Assembly: GCF_022865105.1 (NCBI RefSeq)
Contig: NZ_JAKNYM010000002.1
Span: forward strand, 653,501 to 717,500
Source: Sphingomicrobium astaxanthinifaciens
Lineage (GTDB): Bacteria; Pseudomonadota; Alphaproteobacteria; Sphingomonadales; Sphingomonadaceae
Direction of reading: 5' to 3'
Length of the DNA stretch: 64,000 bases
The notes beneath the pieces were generated by a model. That model was not told where the DNA came from. It was given only the letters and a program-made list of their open reading frames with translations, and ran no database searches. Positions 42,954 to 52,336 of this stretch are shown in pieces (position 1 is the stretch's first letter; each line of letters starts with the position of its first letter). Both the position numbers and the translations under genes were made by a program.

Positions 42954-45900
42954 GTGGATATTGCGGGCTATTTTCAGACTGTCCGGGAAAAATATGAAAG
43001 CGGACAGGCGACCGAGCATAGCTATCGTGGCGCGCTGGAAGACTTGTTTCAAAGCATCGACACGAAGCTGACCGTCATCAACGAGCCCAAGCGCTCGGAA
43101 GGGGGCATGCCCGACCTCATGCTCCAGCGCGACGGCATTCCTATCGGATGGGTCGAAGCCAAGGATATCGACAAGGATATCATCAAGCTGAAGGGCTATT
43201 CGGTCGAGCAGCGAAAGCGGTACGAAAAGGCTTATCCCAACCTCATCTACACCAATGGCGTGGACTTCGAATTCATCCGCAGTGGCGAGCGGGTCAAGCT
43301 GGTCACCATTGCCGATTTCATGGGAGAACTGGGGGGGCTCAATCCGCAGCCCGCCGCCTATGCGACGCTCGAACGGCACCTTCACGCTTTCGCGCAGGAA
43401 AAGCCGATCTCGATCCGATCCGCCAAAAAACTGGCGGAATTCATGGCGGCCAAGGCGGCCATCATCAAGGACGAAATCGACATGGCGTTGGCCGAGGATG
43501 AGGGCTACCGCTCGACGCTGGCTGGCCAGTACAAGAGCTTCAAGCAGAACCTCCTGCCCAACCTCACGCCGGGCGAATTCTCGGACATCTATGCCGAGAC
43601 CATCACCTACGGCATGTTCGCCGCCCGCTTCCACGATCCCGACCTCAACACGTTCAGCCGCGCCGAGGCGATGGAGCATCTCCCCGCCTCCAACCCATTC
43701 CTGAAGGGGTTGTTCGAATATATTGCCGGGCCCCAGCTACCACAGCGCCTCAAATATGTGGTCGATGACCTGGTCGAGGTCATGCGCGCCAGCGATCCCC
43801 ACTCGCTGTTCGAGAATTACGGCAACTTCACCGCGCGCAACGACCCCTTCATTCATTTTTACGAAGACTTCCTGGCCGCCTACAATCCCAAGAAGCGCAA
43901 GAGCCGCGGCGTCTGGTACACGCCCGAACCTGTGGTCGACTTCATCGTTCGAGCCGTCGATGATGTGTTGAAGGAGGAATTCGGGCTGAAGGATGGTCTT
44001 GCCGACACGAGCAAGGTGACGGTCGACTGGGACATGGGCACCAACCATCCCAAGACGGGCAAGCCGATTACCGAAAAGCGCGAAGTGCACAAGGTCCAGA
44101 TCCTCGATCCCGCTACCGGAACCGGCACCTTCCTCGCCAAGGCGGTGCAGTTGATCGCCGACCGCGTGAAATCCCGCGCGCCGGGCAAATGGTCATCCTA
44201 TGTCGAGGAAGATTTATTGCCGCGTCTTCACGGGTTCGAGTTGCTCATGGCGAGCTATGCCATGTGTCACATGAAGCTCGACATGCAGCTGGCCGAGAAT
44301 GGCTACAAGCCGAGCGCGAAACCGCCGCGTCTGTCAGTATGGCTGACCAATGCACTGGAACCCGCCGAGCGCGAGGTGCGGGATTTGTTCTTCGCGCCGT
44401 TGGCCGAGGAAGCGCGCGGGGCGAGCGAGGTGAAGCGGCAGACGCCGATCATGTGCGTGATTGGGAACCCGCCTTATAACGCTCGATCTGAGAACGTTGG
44501 GCAGTGGATCACTAGTCTAATTGAAGACTATAAGTATGTTGATGGGAAGCACTTCGGTGAACGGAAACACTGGCTTCATGATGACTATGTGAAATTTATT
44601 CGTATGTCTGAGAAGCTGATTTCTGAAAATCCATCGGGCGGTGTACTCGGATTCATCACAAATCACGGCTACTTAGACAATCCAACTTTTCGCGGGATGC
44701 GTTGGCATCTTTTGCAAAGCTTTGACAAAATATGGGTGCTCGATCTGCACGGTAATGCGAAACGCCGAGAGGTCGCGCCCGATGGATCCTCTGACAAAAA
44801 TGTGTTCGACATCATGCAAGGCGTAAGCCTCGTAATAGCAGTTCGAAAAAATGGGCGTTCGCAAGGCCCCGCAGAAGTGTTCCATCACGAACTATGGGGG
44901 AGCAGGCAAAGCAAGAATGAAAATCTATGGACTTTACAAGGAAAGCGAGCAGGATTCCATAAGCTCGAATTACGAAAGCCGCTAAATTTGTTCGTTCCGA
45001 AGGATTTAGAGCTTATGGAGCGCTATGAACGCGGCTTCAAGAGTGACAGGCTTTATTCTGTATCGGTGACTGGGATTGTGACTGCTCGAGACCATCTTGC
45101 GATTGATTACACGGCCAATGAGCTCTCATACAAAATTGGGCATTTTGTCGACGAGAACCAATCAGATGACGCAATCAGACAGAGATTTTTCTCGCACAAA
45201 AAACCTGGGAAGTTCCTGCCCGGAGATAGCAGAGGCTGGTCGCTGTCGGATGCCCGCCGAAAGCTGAAAGATCAGGATTACGAGCAAAAGTTTGAAGATA
45301 TTGGTTATCGACCCTTCGACACTCGAAAGATTCTTTACAGCACTGACCTAATTGATTGGGGCCGAGAAGCCTTCTATCGAAGCATCAGGCCTACAGAGAA
45401 CCTATCCTTCGTCACGGTCTCTAAGCAACTTCAATCAAAACCGACGTCCTATTACTTTTTGGCGTCTGCCATGGTGTCGAACGGATATATCCGATCTGAT
45501 AGCGTAAGTATTGATTCGATTTTTCCTCTCTATTCTTATCCAGACGACTCTTCTGTCCAAACTGACACCCTTGCATCAAAAGAGCGCAAGATCAATTTCG
45601 ACCCCAAACTCTTTGCCGCCATCTGCGAGGCGGCGGGAATCGACCCTACAGATCAGGCCGGTCGCGAAGACGATTTCCGCGCGCCCACTGGCGATGCCCG
45701 CCCCTCCGAGATCAAGGTCTTCGACTATATCTACGGCGTGCTCCACTCGCCCGATTATCGCGAGACCTTCGCCGAATTTCTGAAGATCGATTTCCCGCGC
45801 ATTCCCTATCCGCCCAGCCCTGCAATCTTCCGCCATGTCAGCGAGAAGGGCGAGGCGCTGCGGCGGCTGCATCTCATGGAGGATGCCGCCGTTGGCGAGA

Positions 45901-46196
45901 CGCCCTATCCCTACCATGGCGAGGGTGACGATGTGGTCGCGGCGCGGCATCCAAGGTTCGAGGACGGCCGGGTCTACATCAACCCCGATCAATTTTTCGA
46001 TGGCGTGCCGAAGGTGGCTTGGGACTTCTATATCGGCGGTTATCAGCCCGCCCAGAAATGGCTCAAGGACCGTAAGGATCGCGCGCTCTCATGGGACGAT
46101 ATCGGGCACTATCAGAAGATCGTGAAGATCCTCCTCGAAACCGATCGGATCATGCGCGAGATCGAACTTCCGCTCGATCTCGAAGCAGAGGGGTAA
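42954..46196 (+). CDS. Single-chain restriction-modification enzyme (type ISP/IIG-like)
   Basis: About 1080 aa. N-terminal PD-(D/E)xK nuclease: D54 and E68-x-K70 in [20 protein letters not shown]. The adenine methyltransferase core has motif [11 protein letters not shown] at about residue 385 and the catalytic NPPYN (motif IV) at 505. Residues about 510-880 form the target-recognition region, and the C-terminus resembles Type ISP specificity domains. No helicase P-loop is visible, so it is closer to type IIG. GTG at 42954 has AAGGGGG before it; an ATG at 42921 has no such site. Codons in 44480-45590 are AT-rich, unlike both ends. It lies alone, with no partner methylase. Confidence 0.87.
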   Translation: MDIAGYFQTVREKYESGQATEHSYRGALEDLFQSIDTKLTVINEPKRSEGGMPDLMLQRDGIPIGWVEAKDIDKDIIKLKGYSVEQRKRYEKAYPNLIYTNGVDFEFIRSGERVKLVTIADFMGELGGLNPQPAAYATLERHLHAFAQEKPISIRSAKKLAEFMAAKAAIIKDEIDMALAEDEGYRSTLAGQYKSFKQNLLPNLTPGEFSDIYAETITYGMFAARFHDPDLNTFSRAEAMEHLPASNPFLKGLFEYIAGPQLPQRLKYVVDDLVEVMRASDPHSLFENYGNFTARNDPFIHFYEDFLAAYNPKKRKSRGVWYTPEPVVDFIVRAVDDVLKEEFGLKDGLADTSKVTVDWDMGTNHPKTGKPITEKREVHKVQILDPATGTGTFLAKAVQLIADRVKSRAPGKWSSYVEEDLLPRLHGFELLMASYAMCHMKLDMQLAENGYKPSAKPPRLSVWLTNALEPAEREVRDLFFAPLAEEARGASEVKRQTPIMCVIGNPPYNARSENVGQWITSLIEDYKYVDGKHFGERKHWLHDDYVKFIRMSEKLISENPSGGVLGFITNHGYLDNPTFRGMRWHLLQSFDKIWVLDLHGNAKRREVAPDGSSDKNVFDIMQGVSLVIAVRKNGRSQGPAEVFHHELWGSRQSKNENLWTLQGKRAGFHKLELRKPLNLFVPKDLELMERYERGFKSDRLYSVSVTGIVTARDHLAIDYTANELSYKIGHFVDENQSDDAIRQRFFSHKKPGKFLPGDSRGWSLSDARRKLKDQDYEQKFEDIGYRPFDTRKILYSTDLIDWGREAFYRSIRPTENLSFVTVSKQLQSKPTSYYFLASAMVSNGYIRSDSVSIDSIFPLYSYPDDSSVQTDTLASKERKINFDPKLFAAICEAAGIDPTDQAGREDDFRAPTGDARPSEIKVFDYIYGVLHSPDYRETFAEFLKIDFPRIPYPPSPAIFRHVSEKGEALRRLHLMEDAAVGETPYPYHGEGDDVVAARHPRFEDGRVYINPDQFFDGVPKVAWDFYIGGYQPAQKWLKDRKDRALSWDDIGHYQKIVKILLETDRIMREIELPLDLEAEG

Positions 46197-46243
46197 GGGT
46201 GTCGTGGAAGGGGGTTTGGGGGCCGGGGCCCCCAAGCTGGCTC

Positions 46244-46266
46244 GCGCGGCAGCGCTTGCGGAGCAA
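46244..46266 (+). repeat. 23-bp direct repeat, copy 1
   Basis: Identical over 23 bp to 48338-48360. Each copy follows a G-rich/C-rich hairpin (46220-46233 here), so the similarity extends imperfectly about 30 bp to the left. The two copies flank the DEAD-box helicase gene. Confidence 0.85.
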
Positions 46267-46468
46267 CATTCTTGCGATCGTTGTTGGTAATGACGCGGGC
46301 GCGCTAATTTCAACAACTTAAGCCATGCCAAACGGGCTCTAATGCCCTATGGGGCGCGCGGGCCGTGCGATTGACGCGGGCCGTGCCGGGCGGTTGGCCG
46401 CGGCACCCACTGACTTTCGCCACCCTCTGGGCGCCTCGCGCCATGACGTGGCTTTTTAGCGAGATTTC

Positions 46469-48235
46469 ATGTCCTTCGATCATCTGCCGCCCGTTCTTCA
46501 GTCCGCCCTTGCCGAGAAGGGGTATGACACGCTCACCCCCGTGCAGGCCGCGGTCAGCGACGCGGAGGCGCGGGGGCGCGACCTCATCGTCTCGGCGCAG
46601 ACGGGGTCGGGCAAGACGGTGGCGTTCGGGATCGCGCTGGCGGACGAACTGCTGGGCGCGGTCGGGGACAGCCCGCTGGTCGACAAGCCGCTGGCGCTGA
46701 TCATCGCGCCGACGCGCGAGCTGGCGCTGCAGGTCAGCCGCGAACTCGAATGGCTCTATGCCGGGGCGGGGATGCGGATCGCGACCTGTGTCGGCGGGAT
46801 GGATGCGTCGAAGGAGCGGCGCAATTTGCGCACAGGGCCGGCGGTGGTCGTCGGCACGCCGGGGCGGCTGCGCGATCATCTGGAGCGCGGGGCGCTCGAC
46901 CTGTCGGGGCTGGTGGGGGTGGTGCTCGACGAGGCCGACGAGATGCTCGACATGGGGTTTCGCGAGGACCTCGAGGAAATCCTCGACGCGACCCCCGAGG
47001 GGCGGCGCACGCTCTTGTTCTCGGCGACGATGCCGCGGCCGATCGTGCGGCTGGCCGAGCGCTACCAGCGCGATGCGCTGCGCCTCACGCTGGCAGGGGA
47101 TACGCGCGGGCATGGCGACATTGCCTATGAGGCGATCAATGTCGCGCCCTCGGATATCGAGAATGCGGTGGTGAACCTGCTGCGCTATCACGAGGCGGAG
47201 ACGGCGATCTGTTTCTGCGCAACGCGCGACAGCGTGCGGCGGCTGCACGCGACGCTGCAGAACCGCGGGTTCGACGTGGTGGCGCTGTCGGGCGAGCATT
47301 CGCAGTCGGAGCGCAACCAGGCGCTGCAAGCCTTGCGCGACGGACGGGCGCGGGTGTGCGTGGCGACCGACGTGGCCGCGCGCGGGATCGACCTGCCCAA
47401 TCTCTCGCTCGTCGTGCATGTCGAGATCCCGCGCGATGCCGAGACGCTGCAGCACCGTTCGGGGCGGACGGGGCGCGCGGGCAAGAAGGGGACGGCGGCG
47501 ATCATCGTGCCCTACAACCGGCGGCGGCGGGTCGAGGGGATGCTGCGCGGCGCGAGGATCGAGGCGCAGTGGATGGACGCGCCGTCGCCCGAGCAGATCC
47601 GCGCGATGGATCGCGGGCGCCTGCTCGAGAAGATCACCGCGCCGGTCGACCCGGAGGAAGAGGAGCTGGGGCTGGCGGCCGAGCTCATCGACAAGATGAC
47701 CCCGGTCGAGCTGGCGACCGCGCTGGTGCAGGCGCATCGCGCCAAGATGCCGCAGCCCGAAGAGCTCATCCCCAACACCCCCGAGGCGCGCGAGCGGGTG
47801 AAGGCCGAGGCGCATCGCCCGGGGTTCGAGGACACGGTCTGGTTCCGCATGGGGGTCGGGCGGCGGCACAATGCGGGGCCGCGCTGGATCCTGCCGCTCC
47901 TGTGCCGCCGCGGGCATATCACCCGCAACGAGGTGGGCGCGATCCGGGTCGGGCAGAACGAGACCTTCTTCCAGGTGCCGCGCAGCGTCGCGCCGCGGTT
48001 CGAGGATGCGCTGGCGCGCACCGCGGGGGGCGATGACGAGCAGGACGCGATCCCGATCGAGTTTTCGCCCGAGGGCCCGCGCGAGATGGCGAGGGCGAAC
48101 AAGAAGCAGGGCCAGTTCGCGGTCAAGCCGGCGCGCGGCGGTCCGGGCGATGGCCCGCGCGGGGCCAAGCCGTTCAAGCCCAAGTTCAAGGGCAAGCCCC
48201 AATCCAAGCCCAAGCCGCACCGCGGCAAGCGCTAG
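46469..48235 (+). CDS. DEAD-box RNA helicase with DbpA-like RNA-binding domain
   Basis: 588 aa. Motifs in order: Q-motif, SAQTGSGKT (I), PTRELALQ (Ia), TPGRL, LDEADEMLDMGF (II), FSATMPRPI (III), a helicase C domain with VATDVAARGIDLPN and HRSGRTGRAG (VI). Residues about 450-520 (FRMGVGRRHNAGPRWILPLLCRRGHITRNEVGAIRV) match the DbpA-type RRM that targets 23S rRNA, and the C-terminal 60 residues are a Lys/Arg/Gly-rich tail. It probably acts in large-subunit ribosome assembly or RNA turnover. Confidence 0.92.
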   Translation: MSFDHLPPVLQSALAEKGYDTLTPVQAAVSDAEARGRDLIVSAQTGSGKTVAFGIALADELLGAVGDSPLVDKPLALIIAPTRELALQVSRELEWLYAGAGMRIATCVGGMDASKERRNLRTGPAVVVGTPGRLRDHLERGALDLSGLVGVVLDEADEMLDMGFREDLEEILDATPEGRRTLLFSATMPRPIVRLAERYQRDALRLTLAGDTRGHGDIAYEAINVAPSDIENAVVNLLRYHEAETAICFCATRDSVRRLHATLQNRGFDVVALSGEHSQSERNQALQALRDGRARVCVATDVAARGIDLPNLSLVVHVEIPRDAETLQHRSGRTGRAGKKGTAAIIVPYNRRRRVEGMLRGARIEAQWMDAPSPEQIRAMDRGRLLEKITAPVDPEEEELGLAAELIDKMTPVELATALVQAHRAKMPQPEELIPNTPEARERVKAEAHRPGFEDTVWFRMGVGRRHNAGPRWILPLLCRRGHITRNEVGAIRVGQNETFFQVPRSVAPRFEDALARTAGGDDEQDAIPIEFSPEGPREMARANKKQGQFAVKPARGGPGDGPRGAKPFKPKFKGKPQSKPKPHRGKR

Positions 48236-48293
48236 TCGGCGCTGTCCTACAGATATCCAGATAGGTTATCACTTTCCGAAAGGAGAGTGAGCT

Positions 48294-48368
48294 ATGGGAT
48301 ATCCGGGTTGTCGGGGGCGTGCCCCTGACGGAAGCCTGCGCGGCAGCGCTTGCGGAGCAAGTCGTTGA
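48294..48368 (+). CDS. 24-codon ORF containing the repeat, overlapping the next gene
   Basis: A strong AAAGGAGAG site lies 8 nt before an ATG that opens a 24-codon frame (MGYPGCRGRAPDGSLRGSAC then GASR). Codons about 15-23 are made of the 23-bp repeat. The stop overlaps the TTG start of the next gene by 4 bp (TTGA), the arrangement used by Ku and LigD in this window. It could be a leader peptide that carries ribosomes onto the next gene, or a small protein. Confidence 0.45.
   Translation: MGYPGCRGRAPDGSLRGSACGASR
48338..48360 (+). repeat. 23-bp direct repeat, copy 2
   Basis: Identical to 46244-46266. Here the copy lies inside a 24-codon ORF and its last bases GGAGCAA are part of a possible ribosome-binding site for the TTG at 48365. 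A GGGGGC...GCCCC hairpin precedes it, as at copy 1. Confidence 0.85.
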
Positions 48369-49162
48369 GCCGCCCGGCCAAGTGGCGCGGGGCGTTCATC
48401 GAGGCGCTGGCGACGTGCGGGAACGTTCGGATGGCGGCGCGGGCGGCGGGGATCGATCACACATCGGCCTATGGGCTGCGCTCGCGCGATGCGGCGTTCG
48501 ACGCGCAGTGGCAGGCGGCGCTGGCCACGGTGTCGCGCGAGGGCGCGAGACCGGTCGCAGTGCCGGGCGAGGAAGAGGTGGAGGTCGTTTCCACCCGCAG
48601 CGGGCGGATCGTCGCGGTGGGCAGCGGACGCTTCGGGCCGCGAGCACGCGAGACCTTCCTTGCCGAGATGGCGGCGACGGGGTCGGTGCGGCGCTCGGCA
48701 CGGGCCTGCGGCTTTTCGGAGCAGGCGCTCTACAAGCAGCGCGACAAGGATCCGTCCTTTGCCAAGGCGTGGAACGCGGCGCGGCGATTGGGACATGCGC
48801 GGATCGTTGACCTGGCCGCCGATGCGGCGCAAGCGCAGTTCGATCCCGACACCCTGCCCGAATGCGAGGGGCTGCCCAAGGTGACGACCCGCGAGATGCT
48901 CGACATCCTGAAGTTCAGCGCGGCGCAGGCCGAGAAGGAAGAGGCCGCGCTGGCGGCGGCGCATCCGCCAGCCAAGGACGAGGCAGGCAGCGCGCCCGAT
49001 GCGGCGGCGGTGGCGGCGGCGCGCGCGGCGGTGCTCGACCGGCTCGAGCGGCTCGCCGCCGAGCTGCGGGACGAAAAGCTGGCGCAGGGCTGGCGCGAGG
49101 TCGAGGGCGGGTGGGTGCCGCCGGGCTGGACGCCGGGGCCCGCGGACGGGGGCGACGCTTGA
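48365..49162 (+). CDS. Tandem helix-turn-helix protein (terminase small-subunit-like fold)
   Basis: 265 aa containing two copies of one unit: residues 10-51 ([19 protein letters not shown], then [20 protein letters not shown]) and 97-139 ([19 protein letters not shown], then [20 protein letters not shown]). Each reads as a helix-turn-helix followed by a partner helix, as in phage terminase small subunits and some transposase/recruitment domains. A 45-residue acidic linker joins them, and the C-terminal 90 residues are a coiled coil and a Trp/Gly/Pro tail. No terminase large subunit or other phage gene is near. The TTG start overlaps the upstream 24-codon ORF. Confidence 0.7.
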   Translation: MSRPAKWRGAFIEALATCGNVRMAARAAGIDHTSAYGLRSRDAAFDAQWQAALATVSREGARPVAVPGEEEVEVVSTRSGRIVAVGSGRFGPRARETFLAEMAATGSVRRSARACGFSEQALYKQRDKDPSFAKAWNAARRLGHARIVDLAADAAQAQFDPDTLPECEGLPKVTTREMLDILKFSAAQAEKEEAALAAAHPPAKDEAGSAPDAAAVAAARAAVLDRLERLAAELRDEKLAQGWREVEGGWVPPGWTPGPADGGDA

Positions 49163-49198
49163 CTCGCGCGCGCATTTGGTGTCTGGGGCGCTGCAAGA

Positions 49199-49230
49199 CC
49201 GGTGGAGCGCCTGTTCTCCGCCGGCTTTTT
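49199..49230 (+). terminator. Rho-independent terminator after the tandem-HTH gene
   Basis: CCGGTGGAG and CTCCGCCGG form a 9-bp stem (one T-G pair) with an 8-nt loop, followed by CTTTTT. It lies 36 bp past the tandem-HTH stop and 83 bp before rplQ. Transcription of rplQ therefore most likely starts in 49231-49313. Confidence 0.8.
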
Positions 49231-49313
49231 CAATGGGAACGGCCGGTCCCCACCAGAAGCATCGGCCAGGCTGCGGGTACCTAGGACGGCCCGCATACGA
49301 ACGGAGAAAGACC

Positions 49314-49733
49314 ATGCGCCATCGCGTTGGCCATCGCAAACTCAACCGCACCACCTCGCACCGCATCGCGCTCCTGCGCAACATGGCGGCGGCGCTGATC
49401 AAGCACGAGCAGATCAAGACCACCCTTCCCAAGGCGAAGGAACTGCGTCCCTATGTCGAGAAGCTCGTCACCCTCGCCAAGAAGGGCGGGCTGTCGAACC
49501 GTCGGCTCGCGCATTCGAAGCTGATGGACGATGCGCAGCTGCAGAAGCTGTTCGACGTCCTCGCCGAGCGCTACGCCGATCGCCAGGGGGGCTATACCCG
49601 CGTCATCAAGGCGGGCATCCGCAAGTCGGACGCGGCGCCGATGGCGATCATCGAGTTCGTCGACCGCGACGTCGATGCCAAGGGGCAGGATTCGGGCCCG
49701 GTCGAGATGGCCGAGGACGAGGCCGAGGCCTAA
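49314..49733 (+). CDS. rplQ: 50S ribosomal protein L17
   Basis: 139-aa L17. The N-terminus [20 protein letters not shown] and [26 protein letters not shown] are the family core; the C-terminus carries an acidic alphaproteobacterial-style extension ([10 protein letters not shown]). L17 sits near the peptide exit on the 50S subunit. A GGAGAAAGACC site precedes the ATG. It is normally the gene after rpoA but is here separated from it by four ORFs. Confidence 0.97.
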   Translation: MRHRVGHRKLNRTTSHRIALLRNMAAALIKHEQIKTTLPKAKELRPYVEKLVTLAKKGGLSNRRLAHSKLMDDAQLQKLFDVLAERYADRQGGYTRVIKAGIRKSDAAPMAIIEFVDRDVDAKGQDSGPVEMAEDEAEA

Positions 49734-49762
49734 GCCCTCGCGCTCGATCCGAGCTGAAGCAG

Positions 49763-49800
49763 ACGGGCCGTTCCCCAGCCGGGGAGCGGCCCGTTTCCTT
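49763..49800 (+). terminator. Rho-independent terminator after rplQ
   Basis: ACGGGCCG-TTCCCC and GGGGA-GCGGCCCGT form a 13-14-bp stem with a short loop, followed by TTCCTTTC. It lies 29 bp after the rplQ stop. Confidence 0.85.
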
Positions 49801-49927
49801 TCGGGGCCTGCGCGGCGCGGCGGCGGGGTGCGCGGAGCGCGCGGGGGCGCGGCGATCCGGCCTAGACAAGCGGGCGCTGGCTGGGCCATCCAGTCGGCAA
49901 CCCTTTCCCGTACCCGGAGACCGACCG

Positions 49928-52111
49928 ATGCGCGTTACCGCCCTGACCCTTGCCCTGCTTGCCACCACCGCCTGCGCCACGACGCCGGCGACCGAGGAGC
50001 CGATGATGACCGCCCAAGCCGCTGGCCCCGTGCTCGACTATCCCGAGACCAAGAAGGTCGACGCGGTCGACACCGTGGGGTCGATCACCGTCGCCGACCC
50101 CTATCGCTGGCTCGAGAACGACGTGCGCGAGGACCCCGAGGTCGCCGCGTGGGTGGCCGCCCAGAATGCGGTGACCGATGCCTATCTCGACACGCTGCCG
50201 GGGCGCGACTGGTTCAAGGCGCGGATGACCGAGCTGTACAATTACGAGCGGATCGGGCTGCCGACCGCGCGCGGCGGGCGCTATTTCTTTACCCGCAACG
50301 ACGGGCTGCAACCGCAGTCGGTGCTGCACGTGCGCGAGGGGCTCGAGGGGCCCGAGCGGATGCTGATCGACCCCAATATGTGGTCGGACGACGGCGCCAC
50401 CGCGCTGGCCGGCTACGTGCCCAGCGAGGACGGGTCGATGATCGCCTACATGGTGCAGGACGGGGGGTCCGACTGGATGACCATCCGCGTCCTCGACGTG
50501 GCCACCGGCAAGGTGCTCGAGGACGAGATCGAGTGGGTCAAATTCTCGGGGCTGGCGTGGGCCAAGGACGGGTCGGGCTTCTACTACAGCCGCTTCCCCG
50601 CCACCGAGGAGGGGGGCAAGTTCACCGGGCTCAACACCGACCAGGCGGTCTATTTCCACCAGGTGGGAACGCCGCAGTCGGCGGATGAGCTGGTGTTCGC
50701 GCGGCCCGACAATCCCGAATTGAACAATACCGCGACCGTGTCCGATGACGGGCGCTATCTCATCACGTCGTCCTCGACCGGGACCGACGGCTGGGAGACG
50801 GGCGTGATCGACCTCGAGGGCGCGGATCGCACCCGCATCGTGATCGAGCCGGGGGTCGATTACGAAACCTCCTATGTCGGCAACGCGGGCACGACCTTCT
50901 ATTTCGCGACCAACCGCGATGCGCCGCGCGGCGGGGTGTTCAAGGTCGACATCACCGACCCGCAGCTGGCGCGCGAATGGGTGATCGCCGAGGACGAGGC
51001 GGTGCTCGACAGCGTGTCCCATGTCGGCGGGCATCTCATCGCCGACTATCTGGTCGACGTGAAATCGGAAGCGCGCGTCCATGCCATGGACGGCAGCCTC
51101 GTGCGCAAGGTCGACCTGCCGGGGATCGGCTCGGCGGGCGGGTTCGGCGGCGATCCGGAGAAAAGCGAGACCTTCTACGCCTTCTCCAGCTTCGGCCAGC
51201 CGGGGACCATCTATCGCTACGACGTGGCCACCGGCGAGAGCAGCGTGTGGGCCGCTCCCGAGGTCGAGTTCGACCCCGCCGACTATGTCACCGAGCAGGT
51301 CTTCTATACCTCGAAGGACGGCACCCGCGTGCCGATGTTCATCACCAGGAAGCGCGGCGTCGAGGGGCCGGTGCCCACGCTGCTCTACGGCTATGGCGGG
51401 TTCAACATCTCGGTCACCCCGAGCTTCAACCCGGTGCGGCTGGCGTGGCTCGACGCGGGCGGCGCCTATGCGGTCGCCAACATCCGCGGCGGCGGCGAAT
51501 ATGGCAAGGCGTGGCACGACGCCGGGCGGCGCGGGTTCAAGCAGAACGTGTTCGACGACTTCGCGGCGGCGGGCGAATGGCTCAAGGCCAACGGGGTCAC
51601 CACCGCCGACGGGCTGGCGATCGAGGGGCGCTCCAACGGCGGGCTGCTCGTCGGCGCCTCGATCAACCAGCGCCCCGACCTGTTCGACGCGGGGCATGCC
51701 GCGGTCGGGGTGATGGACATGGCGCGGTTCGATCGCTTCACCGCGGGGCGCTACTGGGTCGACGACTATAACCGCCCGCAGCGCGAGGCCGACCTCGCCT
51801 ACAACCTGACCTATTCGCCCTATCACAACGTGCGTGCCGAGATCGATTATCCGGCGCTGATCATCACCACCGCCGACACCGACGACCGGGTGGTGCCGGC
51901 GCACAGCTTCAAGCTGGCGGCGATGCTGCAGGAGAAGGCGGGGCCGGGCGACGCGCCGCTGGTGATCCGGATCGAGACGCGCGCCGGGCACGGCGCGGGC
52001 AAGCCGACCGACAAGATCATCGAGGAGGCGAGCGACGTGGCCGCCTTCCTCGCCAAGCACACCGGGCTCAAGACCCCGCGCGATGCCAGCCTCGACATGA
52101 TGGCCGAGTAG
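49928..52111 (+). CDS. Prolyl oligopeptidase family protein (S9), predicted secreted
   Basis: 727 aa. A hydrophobic N-terminus (ALTLALLATTACATTP) is a signal peptide, perhaps with a lipobox at C17. The seven-bladed beta-propeller covers about 60-440, beginning with VADPYRWLEND. The catalytic alpha/beta hydrolase domain carries S569 in GRSNGGLLVGA, Asp in TADTDDRVVPAHS and His in RAGHGAGKPTDK, with YGYGGFNISVTPSF before. Such enzymes cut short peptides after proline. The gene stands alone between rplQ and a small secreted-protein gene. Confidence 0.92.
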   Translation: MRVTALTLALLATTACATTPATEEPMMTAQAAGPVLDYPETKKVDAVDTVGSITVADPYRWLENDVREDPEVAAWVAAQNAVTDAYLDTLPGRDWFKARMTELYNYERIGLPTARGGRYFFTRNDGLQPQSVLHVREGLEGPERMLIDPNMWSDDGATALAGYVPSEDGSMIAYMVQDGGSDWMTIRVLDVATGKVLEDEIEWVKFSGLAWAKDGSGFYYSRFPATEEGGKFTGLNTDQAVYFHQVGTPQSADELVFARPDNPELNNTATVSDDGRYLITSSSTGTDGWETGVIDLEGADRTRIVIEPGVDYETSYVGNAGTTFYFATNRDAPRGGVFKVDITDPQLAREWVIAEDEAVLDSVSHVGGHLIADYLVDVKSEARVHAMDGSLVRKVDLPGIGSAGGFGGDPEKSETFYAFSSFGQPGTIYRYDVATGESSVWAAPEVEFDPADYVTEQVFYTSKDGTRVPMFITRKRGVEGPVPTLLYGYGGFNISVTPSFNPVRLAWLDAGGAYAVANIRGGGEYGKAWHDAGRRGFKQNVFDDFAAAGEWLKANGVTTADGLAIEGRSNGGLLVGASINQRPDLFDAGHAAVGVMDMARFDRFTAGRYWVDDYNRPQREADLAYNLTYSPYHNVRAEIDYPALIITTADTDDRVVPAHSFKLAAMLQEKAGPGDAPLVIRIETRAGHGAGKPTDKIIEEASDVAAFLAKHTGLKTPRDASLDMMAE

Positions 52112-52336
52112 GCGACCACGCGCGGGCGGCAGCCCGCGACGCACGCCGGGACAAGGGCGCTTCCTCCTCGCGGGGGAGCTCCCTTTTGCCTTTGCGCGCG
52201 AGGCGGCGCGCCAAGCTGAACCTCGCAAAACAGCCGCGTTCAGGCTTGGCCCATCGACGCCATGGTAAACCGGGCACAAGATCGGCACCGACCCTGTCTT
52301 CGTCGATCCCCAGTATGGACGAGTAGGAGAGCCACC

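Noticed and set aside
41640-43679. Minus-strand open frame of 679 codons across rpoA and the restriction gene
   Set aside because: It runs through the rpoA terminator and two solid plus-strand genes; no motif.
42954-46196. Full Type ISP enzyme with a translocase domain
   Set aside because: No Walker A or helicase motif appears between the nuclease and methylase parts, and the length is well short of helicase-bearing Type ISP enzymes.
48365-49162. Prophage remnant suggested by the terminase-like protein
   Set aside because: No other phage gene, integrase or attachment-site duplication at a tRNA is present, and one helix-turn-helix protein is not enough.
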